Assembly (NCBI GenBank): GCA_947247005.1
Contig: OX365962.1
Span: forward strand, 10,513,201-10,577,200
Direction of reading: 5' to 3'
DNA length: 64,000 nt
DNA from: Spisula solida
Taxonomy: Eukaryota; Mollusca; Bivalvia; Venerida; Mactridae
Made by a program: the position numbers and the translations under genes. This document shows, in pieces, positions 25,301-37,300 of this stretch; the stretch's first letter is position 1; each line of letters starts with the position of its first letter. A model generated the notes under the pieces. That model was not told where the DNA came from. It ran no database searches and saw nothing but the letters and a program-made list of their open reading frames with translations.

Positions 25301-28300
25301 TATTGTCTGCACTATTTCTCAGCAACCAATGGTCGGATTTCAATGAAGCTGCGTAACCGATCAGTACCAAGTCTAGTTTTGCATATCTGACTGTGTCAAG
25401 CAGTTTCTGGGGGTATTCATCAAATTCAGTGATATTTCTTGTTGCCCTTTCTGGGAGACCCTATGGTTTTGTGTCATAAACAGGCCTAGCTGTTTTTGTG
25501 AATTTTATGAACTTGTATTTATATGAAAAATAAAAATTGGCCTATTTTCGGCGACCCTATGATTTTGTGTCACAAACCGGCCTTTTTTTGCGAATTTTAT
25601 TAACTTGTATTTATAGCCAAAAATTAAACTGTCGCGAAAATGTTTTGATTTTACATCATATTTAAATTCCATTTCTTTTAGGTGATGACAAACGATGATT
25701 GTAATGATGCCAACTTGAGCAGTTTTTGTCAAGCAAACGTTGATGTCAGTAACTTCCTCAATATGAACTCTCTCTTCGACCACAATGAGTTCTGTTTAGC
25801 ATATGTGTTCACATATAGAGATTTCTCGGCTGGGACACTTGGTCTGGCCTGGGTTGGTGCTGCTAACTGTAAGTATAGGCCTTGAAAAGTCCTTGAATTT
25901 AGTGCTGCCTTGAAAAGTACTTGAATTTAGTGCTGCCTTGAAAAGTCCTTGAATTTGGTTTTAACCCAGAAAAGTACTTGAATTGAGTGCTGCCTTGAAA
26001 AGTCCTTGAATTTGGTTTTAACATTGAAAAGTACTTGAATTTAGTGCTGCCTTGAAAAGTCCTTGAATTTGGTTTTAACCCAGAAAAGAACTTGAATTTA
26101 GTGCTGCCTTGACAAGTCCTTGAACTTGGTTTTTACCCAGAAAAGTACTTGAATTGAGTGCTGCCTTGAAAAGTCTTTGAATTTGGTTTTAGCCTTGAAA
26201 AGTACTTGAATTAAGTGCTGCCTTGAAAAGTACTTGAATTTGGTTTTAACCTTGAAACAAACAGAGACAAACAGCCTTGAATATACGTAGGAGTGTATTG
26301 ATGTTGTCAAAATTATTCACTTTCTGCATAAAAAATTAAATAGAAACACTCATTTGTGCAAATTAAGAATATGTTAATGTAAAGGTGCAAGAGTGAAATA
26401 TGTAGTGCTAAGCAGTTTTTGTTATGATATTAGTTTTCATGTTGATCCAGCATATAGAGTAAGAATCATACAATTTTACCTTGGTAAACTAAATCGTCAG
26501 AAAAATGCCTTGAAAATACAAATTCCACCTTGAAAAGTCTGCATGGTACCTGAATGTTTGATTTCACATTTCCAAACGGGAAAAGAAATATTCACAAATC
26601 TTGCAAGATTTACTTCCCTTGGCATGATGTTAGCGGTATGGGGTTCCCTTAATAAATTGCAGATGCTTTTGACTGCATGGCTTATTTTATGTCAATTTTG
26701 AATATTATTGCAACTACGTTAAAAGAATATGCAACATGCTGAGAAAGGAGAATTCTATCTAAGTATGTGTAGTTTCTTGTAGAATTTGTTTGTTTTTTAT
26801 GCAATTTTTGGCAAGTTGATGTTGATTCAAATGGAATTTGGTCATTCGAGGATACTTAAATTTTGAATACAAATAGCATAATTTTTGGTAAATTGATCCT
26901 GAAACATAAATTTGTTACTGATAGAAAACAGACATAACTAACAAAACTGATAAATATTGATAAACAAATGATGGTTGGTTGACTGAAATCAACACACAAC
27001 TGTATTGATCCTGTTTTCGAACAGATACGGGACTACTGTATTCCTAGAAATGGTTTCGCGCATTTTAAGTTAGCGACTTTCGCGGGAGGTATGATTTCGC
27101 GAAGTTTAATAGCCGTGAAAATGTTACCTCCAACAAATCCGCGGACGTTTCTAGCTTCTTCATACTAAAATCGAAAAATCATTCGACGAAGGATAATTGT
27201 ACATACATGACGTGGGAACTTCTGAAAATAAATCCATCTTCATAAAATCTAAGATTAATTGCGTTAATTATCTCAATTTAAACATCAATTTCGATCCTGT
27301 AAGAATCGTGCATATTTTAGGCTGTGTAGACATAAACACTGATGACGTAGCGTGTAATGTGCTCAATGTTAACAAGCACGGGGGTACATGGGTGGGGTGT
27401 TAACATTCAGTTTACTTCTACATACGAAATTTTGTTTTTGTCATGATTAAAGTCAATGTATTCCTGTACAGGTACATGTATTTACAATACTCATTTCGAA
27501 TTTATTTGTTTAACATATGTTTGGTGGTTAATTTTTAATAATAACTATTTACTGGTTTATGTTGATAACACCTAGTGAAAACACTTTATGAAATCTTTGT
27601 TATGAAGAGATTATTTGATCATCGTAATTGTTATCAGGTCAGTTAAGGTCACAATCAATTGAATTTGATCGTGTATACACGAATGGTGATGACAAACAGT
27701 CCAATTAAAATTGCGAGATGTGTCAAACATACCTTTATTCCGTAGCGACTTTAGTTTCGCAGAATTCGCAGACCTTATGATTCCGTGAAAATTTGTAGCC
27801 GCGAATAAGCCGACGGTATGAAAAACGCAAAATATTGTATCCGCGAAAGTATCTAGGAATACAGTATAGGTTTGCCCTCCGTCCGTCAGTCTGTCCATTC
27901 TCATCCACATGTAGTTGTGGGGTGTGGAACAATAGGCTATATTTAGATTCTATTCATTCTGTTGCTTACCGGGTGCAAAATGTTGCTTATGGGGTTTTGC
28001 AAACAAAAGGATGAACAAAAGAAAACCCCACAATGTCAAGTCAGTGAGAATGTTCGTCCGTCAGAAAATCTGGATCCTGTCATAACTCGAACAGTTTCCA
28101 AGCAAGGTTTATGAAATTTAGTATGTGGATAGGGGGCAATAAGGGGATTATGCACATGGCAACAGAAACATTAGAAAATATGGGTTAAAACCGGAAGGGG
28201 ACTTCTATATTGCTTGCAATTCTTAGTGACTTGTGTTATCCATGTTACTACTGTAAATCAGGAGTGTAAATATTCCTGATTTATCTGGATTTCCGGATTT

Positions 28301-31300
28301 ATCTATCCTGAATGAGCTATGATATCTGACCAAAATAAAAGTTATTTGTTGAAAATATGTCAAAAATTTGCATTGTTATGTTTGATTTAATCTTCACTGA
28401 AGGATTTTATTCAATACAAACTGAGTTAAATATAGACACAAGGTGGTTGAAGGCCTCTTGTATGGCGAAAATGGCCGGCCGCTTATGATTTACAGGTTTC
28501 AATTTGACTCTGTTGACAGCCCTTTGTAAATATAAAATATAATATGATACTTTGTAGCCGCATCTGGTGGTGTTTGTGAGAGGAATAAAATGTTCACAGA
28601 GGGTAGTACGCAGGTCAGGAAGAGTTTGAATACTGGAATTGTCACCTTGATTAATTATGGAAACCCAGTGCCTTCAAAAGTCTCCCAACTGACATTTGCT
28701 CATGAAGTTGGTCACAACTTTGGATCTCCTGTAAGTATTTATGTCGCCTACATACAGTGAATTGGATTTTTTGCTGGACATCTGTCTGTCTGGATGGACA
28801 GGGGTGTCAATATGCCTGATTTTCCAGAATTCCTGATTGATCTATCCTGAAATAGCTATGATTTCTGAATTTATTTGATGAAAGTATCTCAAGACATGGC
28901 ACGAATCATGCGGCCTAGATGCTATACTGCACAAAATTGGGAATTTTGAAATTGGATAAAAAGGATCATTTTTAGCTCATCTGATTTTTGTCATCACTTG
29001 ATCGTCGTCGCCGCAGCGTCAGCGTTGCATGGTTAAGTTTTGTGTTTAAGTAAACTGTTTCATAAACTGTCAAAGCTATTGCTTTGAAACTTGCAACACT
29101 TGTTCAATATCAATACATGTGCCCGTAAAGCAAGACCCATAACTCTGATCTGCATTTTGTAAGAATTATTGCCCCTTTTTGGACTTAGAAATAAAATGCC
29201 TCGGTTAAGTTTTGCGTTTAGGTCCACTTTTCTCCTAAACTATCTAAGTTATTGCTTTGAAACTTTCAACACTTTTTCACCATCAATACCTGACCATGTC
29301 AAGCAAGACCCATAACTCTGATCTGCATTTGGCAAAAGTTATTGCCCCCGTTTTGGACTTAGAACATTCCTTGGTTAAATTTTGTGTTTAGGTCCACTTT
29401 TCTCATACACTATATGGGCTATAGCTTTGAAACTTTCAACACTTATTCACCATCAATACCTGACCATGTCAAGCATGACCCATAACTCTGATATGCACTT
29501 TGAGTGAGTTATTTCCCATTTTTTGCACCATCAATACCTCACTTTTTTAAGCAAGACTCATAACACTGCTCTACTTTATGCAAGGGTAATGGGCCTTTTT
29601 TACAGTGACAATGATCAAATGAGCGTCTGCACCCGCAAGGAGGTGCTATTGTTAGTTCATCTGAGTACCAGAAATAATTGCGGCCAAGGGTTTGGTCTGT
29701 ACATGTTCATGTAGGTAGACATGGTACTCAGGTGAGCAATCTAGGGCCATCATGGCCCTCTTGTTCTGATTTGGAAGGTACCATTTACGGGTACCAAACA
29801 AATAAGAAAACAATTGGCTATTGCTGAAATATCTCTGTTTCTTTGCAGCATGATTCAGGAACAGAATGTGCCCCATATGGAACGGGGGCTTCAGATTCAA
29901 GCCAGGGCAACTACATTATGTATGCCAGTGCTACGATGGGTGACAAGCCCCACAATAGTGAGTTCTCTCCATGCAGTAAGGATAACATCACACTGGTACT
30001 GGAAGCTATATTGACAAGTTCTATGAAGAATAACTGCTTTGAAAGTAAGAACGAAATTTTACACCTCTTAATGACGACCTTCAAATATGTTAATGCCCTT
30101 CTCAAATTTGTTAATGTCCTTCAAATATGTTAACGCCCTACAAATGTGTTAACACCCTTCAAATGCCCTTCAAATATGTTAACGCCCTTCAAATATGTTA
30201 ACACACATTTACTCTGCCTCGATAACATAGTGGTAGAATGATTCTGCTTTGAGTGTGAGAGGTCTTGGGTTGATCCTATGCTGTGGCATACTGCTTTGAA
30301 AGTTATAATTTTTTTTTTTTTTTTTTTTTTTTTTTGAAAGTTATAATGAAATTATACAGTGCAACCTCTCCAGAGTAATCCTCTGTAGAGCAACAATCTC
30401 TCTATAACAAAACCTACACCATTTCCCTAAGCTGATATTTACTCTAAATTTAACCTCCCTCTAAACAACGGCCAATATTTGCGGCTCCCAAAGAGTTAGA
30501 ATTAGGAATTTGTGGATTAGGGAGCATGAATATGGAAACCCTTGATCTGTTTTGGGAGGTCAATTATTCATGGGGATGAAATTTCATGGTGGAGCTAAAC
30601 CACGCAATTAATGAAGATTCATTATTATTATTCAACCTCCACATAAAATAATGATTTTACAGTAATTTCACATTTTATCTCAATTACCAGGAAGCGGTCC
30701 ATTCTGTGGTAATGGTATCGTCGAGGGTGACGAAGAATGTGATTGTGGTTTCTTCGGTGATTGTGATGACCAGTGTTGTGTCCCAAGAAACGACCCTGGT
30801 TCCAGTACCTATTGTGTTCTAAGAGGTGCTGCAGTGTGCAGGTTTGTAGTCTTTAATTCAGGGGTCCTACTGTTCCGGAATAATCTGGAAATCTGGATGT
30901 GCTGCAATAGAAAGATTGAACATATCTGCAGATAATAAAAGCAGGGGTTCTACACTTCCGGATTAATCCGGAATTCCGGATTTGCTGCTTTAGAAAGAAT
31001 GAACTTTTCTTCAAAAAATGAACGTTATTTGATGAAAAAATACCAAGTATTGACTAAGTTATGGTCATTTGAAATTCTATACGCTAAATTTTGACAATAG
31101 AACACTGTTTGAAACAGAGGTTTAGTGTTGGGATGTGTGCTAATGGCATCCAAAACATATGTGCGTCTTATTTTCAGGATTGGGCATTAGGCCTCAGTAG
31201 AACCCCTGTATAAGTTATTTGATGAAAAAATACTAAGTATTGACTGAGTTTTGGTCATTTGAAATTTCATTATGTTTGAAACTGAGTTTTGGTTTAAGGG

Positions 31301-34300
31301 TGTGTACTAATGGCACTCAAAACAGACTTACAGCAAATTTTCAGGATTGGGCAATATATCTCAAGGCAGCTACAATTCAAATATAATACAATAATATTAG
31401 ATGCACTAGAAAGAATGTACTTTTCTGACGAAAATGAAAGTTGGTAAAAAAATTCAAGGAATTGACAAAGTTAAGGTCATTTGAAATTTCATTAGCAGAT
31501 GTTTGTACTGAGTTTTGGTGTGGGTTGTTGCTAATGACACTAGAAACTAAGGGTGTAACGATATACCGTTGGATGGTATACCGAATTTGTTTGGTCTACG
31601 GCTACGATACGGTCTCGTTTGGTCTCGGTACGGTTCACGGTACGACGATTGTCCGGAACGGTATGGCTACGATACGGTCTCTAGCCATTCTCTAGTTAAA
31701 ATGAGGTAACATTAAGAATTATTTGCTTGACATTATTAATATATCGAACGTGGGGACGTCGCCCATTGTTATTGATAAACTACGAATGCAACATCACTGA
31801 AGCAATAATGCATTCATTATCGTCGAGCGTGAAACTCGCGGCGACATCGGCAGCCATTTTTATGAAATTAATATGCGGAATTACTAAAGTCTGTTCGGGA
31901 CCGTACGTATCCCGACTGAAAATGCGAAATACGACGGACAAAAAATGTGGACTCCTTGATAGCTCATACAACGAATATGTTATTTTTGTTTTAAAAATAA
32001 CTTTAAAAGGAAGCATGATAAATGACTAAGTGAAACTAAAGGTGATAGTTGATGGCTAAAAGGGGGCTATTGTTGGCATTCATGAGAAGTCTTTTTACCT
32101 TCATTTAAGACCTTAATTAGGAAAAGAAACTGACGGATACATGTAATATGGGGAACTGATTTTGTTTAGGAAAAACACATTTCCTCAGAGAAAAGGTCTC
32201 GTAAAGCCTCTGCTTGATTACAAGGGTAAAATCCTGTGATGTTATGAAGTTTAAACAGAAAAGAAGCTCATTATCCTGTCTTCATGTTAAACTATTTGTA
32301 TCGCGATACGTATTGTATCATATACTCCGTACCGTGATACGTATCGTATCGCAAGGTGAGCGTATCGTTACACCCCTGCTAGAAACAGACTAGCAAATCA
32401 ATTTCAGGACCGGGCATTATGCCTCAGTAGAACCCCTGCACTCACATATAGGGTAGACATATTGATTCTATGCTGGATGTCTGGATAGATGTCACAAATA
32501 TGGTGGCAATTGTTCTCCTGAAATATTGGTTGGAATTTATTGAAACTTTAAGGCCCATATGGAAGATTGCATTATTGTAAATATGTTGCAGGGTTCCCAC
32601 GGTCAGGGAAAAGTCAGTGAAAAACATAATTTTTTCAAGGCCAGGGAAATTAGCAATTTTGGAATTAGTCAGGGAAATCTGGAAATTGGGTAAAAGTCAG
32701 GGAAAAGTCAGGGAATTATTCATTCAAGCTGTCAATAAGTGTCATTTCCTATAGAGAAATTACCAAAGACCAAAATATTCCCGCTCGCTTGCAGTGTTTT
32801 TTCTTGATAAAAATTAAACAGCCTGTGCCTATAAAATTGGGAATTTTAGCGCGACTATTCACGATATTGGGATTTATTAAAAAATGATTGTTTGGTTGAA
32901 ATTGTTCATGCTACTTTCTACTGATAATACTCAAGTCATATGTAGCAACGACTTTTGCAAGTTCGAAAATATATTGTTTTGACTTTAAAACTGCCATACT
33001 GTTAGTTGCTTTTAAACCAGCGAGAACAAAACTGAAAAGGAAAATATGCATTCTTTTTGGGGAAAAATTATGAATTTTTGGGAAAAATGGAGGTTATTTT
33101 GCTAAGGGAAAGTGCCTGTATTCGGCCCCAAAAATAGCCAAAAAAATCACTGGCTTGGGATAAATTTAAATTATAATAACTTTAACTTAATGAACAGCCC
33201 TTAAACTGCTACGTTAAACTTTTTAGTACCATACGAAACAAATGTAGCCTCCTTTTCTCTATTTGCATTGCCAAATGTTGCTCTAACAAAAATGTCCCAT
33301 CGTTAAAAAAAGTCAGGGAAAACTGCTGTGTGGTCAGGGAAAAGTCAGGGAATTTTGTCTTAAAAAATTTATGGGAACCCTGTGTTGGCCTCGTTAAATT
33401 TTCTGCAGTAAAGTTATTATGTTGTTGCGCTTGTTTAGAAAAGTTGTCTCCATTTTATTCTGTTTTCGTGTTATTGTGTGTGTAATTTATTATAAAAAGT
33501 GATCTTGTCTTTTTTTCCAGTCCTTCAGAGGGACCTTGTTGTAATAAGGACACTTGTGCCTACACCCCAGCGGTTGCCAGTATGACATGTAGATATGAAC
33601 AAGAGTGTTATGCTGCTGCAACCTGCAGATATCCTTTGTATAGTTCAAGTTCATTTCAAGTTCAATATTTATTGCACCCCCCAAATAACAAGTAATTGAG
33701 AATTGCAAGCAATACAGAAGTCCCCTACCAGTTTTAAGCCTTTTTTAATGTTTCTGTTGCCATAGCAACCACAATTTTTGTCAGAATCAAAATAATTTTA
33801 GACGTGCATAATCCCCTCATTGCCCCCTATCCACATATCAAGTTTCATAAAGCTAGCTTGAAAACTGTTTGAATTATGTCAGGATCCAGATTTTGGCATA
33901 TTTTCACTCTTTCTGTCGCCAAAGCAACCACAATTTCTGTCAGAATCAAAATATTTCTAGACGTGCATAAGGCCCTTATTGCCCCCTATCTACATACCAA
34001 GTTTCATAAACCTAGCATGGAAACTGTTATGTCAGGATCCAGAATTTTTGACTGACTGACGGACGGACGGAGGGCAAACCTATAGAGCTATATTTATTTA
34101 GAGTCATGGTTGGTTGGTGCATGCAAAGTTTGTCCAGGCTATTTCTCTGTAAGTATGGTCAGATTTCAGCAAAACTTTGCGTGACTGATCAGAGCCAAGT
34201 CTAGAGTTGTGCATATCGTCTGCACATGTTAGTCTGATAAATTTTAATGGAGTCATGGCCTTTTGTTTTTTTACACTTATAAATTTTTTCTGCCCAATCC

Positions 34301-37300
34301 TGTGAAATGAATGGTCGGATTTTAACGAAACTTTGCAAGACTGATCAGTTCCAAGTCTAGAGTTGTGCATATCGTCTGCACATGTTAGTCGGATAAATTT
34401 TAATGGAGTCATGGCCTTTTGTTTTTTTACGCTTATAAATTTTGTCTGCCCAATCCTGTGCAATGAATGGTCGGATTTTAACGAAACTTTGCATGACTGA
34501 TCAGTTCCAAGTCTAGTTTTGCTTATCGTCTGCACACATTAGTCAGATACATTTTAATGGAGTCATGGCCTTTTGTTTTTTTACACTTATAAATGTTGTC
34601 TGCCCAATCCTGTGCAATGAATGGTCGGATTTTAACGAAACTTTGCAAGACTGATCAGTTCCAAGTCTAGAGTTGTGCATATCGTCTGCACATGTTAGTC
34701 GGATAAATTTTAATGGAGTCATGGCATTTTGTTTTTTACACTTATAAATTTTGTCTGCGCTATTCCTCTAACCTTTGGTTGGATTTAAATGAAAGTTTCC
34801 ATTACTTATCATTACAAAGTCTAGTTGTGCATATTGTCCAAGCACCAACTGCGTTAAGCAGTATAAGGGGGTATTCATCACATTCAGTGATATTTCTTGT
34901 TCTTTTTTTTGTGGAATTTCCATGTTTTTGTTGTAGTAAATGAATAGTGTTTTTTCTTAACCTTTATTACTGGTACGTCAGCCTTGTGTCCCGCCTCTAC
35001 TACTGCCCCCGATGGAAAGTTCTGCAGTGATTTTGGATTTGTATGCAAAAATGGAGTAAGTATGCTGTGTTTTTATGTGACCCTTGGTTTGTCCCTTTGA
35101 CCCCTGAAATTTCAAAAAGTCAGACTTTGACCATCAGGATTCTAACTAAGGCTGACCTAAAGATTTTTTTTGTTTGGAGTTTCCCTATCTACTCGCAAAA
35201 CCTTTTAGGAAACATTTGTATAATTATGTAAAAAAGTCATTATTTCATGGGTAAAAGTTGTCAGGAATTTTCAGGAACTATATGATTTTGTGTCCAAAAG
35301 GGGCTGTTTCCTTTATTTTTACAATGTAATTGATAATTTTTTCAAGATTTTCAAAACTTCTAACTTTTAACTACTTTGTGCATTTCAGTGTGGTTGAAAA
35401 TAAATTTTACAAACATAAACTGTTTTCATTTACGTAATTAGCGAAAATTAAACCCTCAAGAAAATTACTGATTTTACATTTTCATATTTACAGGAATGTA
35501 GCGGATCTTTGTGTGAAAAGTTTGGTTGGACAGAATGTTTCCTCACAGGAGAGACAAAAACAAAAACTGAACAGGAACGGCTTTGTCAGCTTGGATGTAG
35601 TCGTAAGTTTGATTTGATCACCTAATTCTACAAATGTGGGTAGAGCTAGCATTGATTCGACCCAAGGCTGCTGGCATATCAACGATTCTGATATATCGGA
35701 AGACGATACTTCGATACATGAAATTACACATACAGACGAACAAGAAACAGGCTCATCTGTCATGATTCACTTACTTAGCCATTCTACAATGTATATGTTG
35801 GGTATAGATTCAGCTTTTGGAAATAGCACCTTTGGTTTGACTTGATCCATTTTGACAATTTGTGAACTTCCATTTTAACAAAGAAAACATTTTGTGCAGG
35901 AAAATGAGGGTTTCGGATGGTTCCATTCATTTACCCATGTATTGATATTTCAAAATGTGAATCGATAATTGATCGACTAAAAAATATTGTGGATACATTG
36001 ATATCACTTCCATCAATGATAGTTCTAGATGTGGAAGAACAGTGACCTCCCCTGTCATACATATATTGATGTATTGTCGATACTTGTCTTCTGATATATC
36101 GAAATCGTTGATATGTCTCTGATCTAATCAATGACAGCTCTATCTCTGATATGCCTTCACCACTTAGTTAAGACATTTTTCGTATTATGACCGTTTTTAT
36201 GTCTCCCATGTGTAGATTGATGCCTGCTTTGCACATGTCCTTCTGTCCGTTTGTCCGTCTGGCAGTTGGTAGACCAAATGATTTCCATTCAATAACTGAA
36301 GGACAATTGACCCTAGGATCCTCAAATTGTACATGGAGGTTGGTCATCAACAGTAGATGAGCCCTATTGTTTTTGAGGTCAGTTGAGTTCAAAGGTCACT
36401 ATGACCTTTACCATTTCTGACTAGCGTGTATGTTTTACAAACATATTTTGTTTATTTATATCCGAATTTTTTCTTTGATTTTATTTTCACCTGAATCTGA
36501 TTTACAGATGCATGCAATACTTGGGTTGAATATGCTCATGTTATTCAGGACATACAGATACATGCAATACTTTGGTTGAATATGCTCATGTTATTCAGGA
36601 CATACAGATGCATGCAATACTTGGGTTGAATATGCTCATGTTATTCGGGACATACAGATACATACAATACTTGGGTTGAATATGCTCATGTTATTCGGGA
36701 CATACAGATGCATGCAATACTTGGGTTGAATATGCTCATGTTATTCGGGACATACAGATACATACAATACTTGGGTTGAATATGCTCATGTTATTCGGGA
36801 CATACAGATGCATGCAATACTTGGGTTGAATATGCTCATGTTATTCGGGACATACAGATGCATACAATACTTGGGTTGAATATGCTCATGTTATTCAGGA
36901 CCTACAGATACATACACTACTTGGGGTGAATATGCTCATGTTATTTTGGTCACTTTCAGAATAAACAATGATCTGCAGTTAACTAGCCTCGGTTTAATAT
37001 TTGTCAAAAAAGATTACAGAAAATCGGACAGGGAAGGTAGCACTCAACAGAAACACCCAAGCACGGAATGTACACGCAAAAGACGAAAATCCACGAACCA
37101 GAAGCATACGACACCAAGCCCAACACAATACTGAACAAGAAAAATGAAATTAATTTTCTACTTTTTTGTGACATTTTTGTAGCTAATACAACAGGGGAGA
37201 GCTGTATATTGTCCAGCGACACTGACACACTTGTGAAATACCCACAGTACAGACAAATGGTAGATGAAGTAGAAACTGGAAGAGCAGCATTGAAACGAAA

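Larger units (their letters stand above)
33629..34970 (+). other. U12-type AT-AC intron between E11 and E12
   Basis: The 5' end reads ATATCCTTTG, matching the minor-spliceosome donor. The 3' end has a TTTTTCTTAAC branch-site-like motif at 34951-34961, about ten bases before the terminal AC at 34969-34970. That is the short branch-to-acceptor distance typical of U12 introns. Exon phase across the junction (AG + T) and the family alignment both require exactly these borders. The intron body contains a reverse family C repeat and a tandem 155-bp repeat. Confidence 0.9.

Noticed and set aside
24563..25370. Minus-strand open frames [15 protein letters not shown]... repeated several times
   Set aside because: They follow the 155-bp satellite period exactly and recur at 34104-34535; a by-product of the repeat, not a protein family.
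25682..25885. A GTG/ATG start for a separate small gene
   Set aside because: This is internal exon E7: the frame continues from E6, and homology starts before the ATG.
31727..32029. 100-codon open frame as a transposase remnant
   Set aside because: Inside the hAT-like insertion but too short, with no recognisable hAT dimerisation or catalytic motif.
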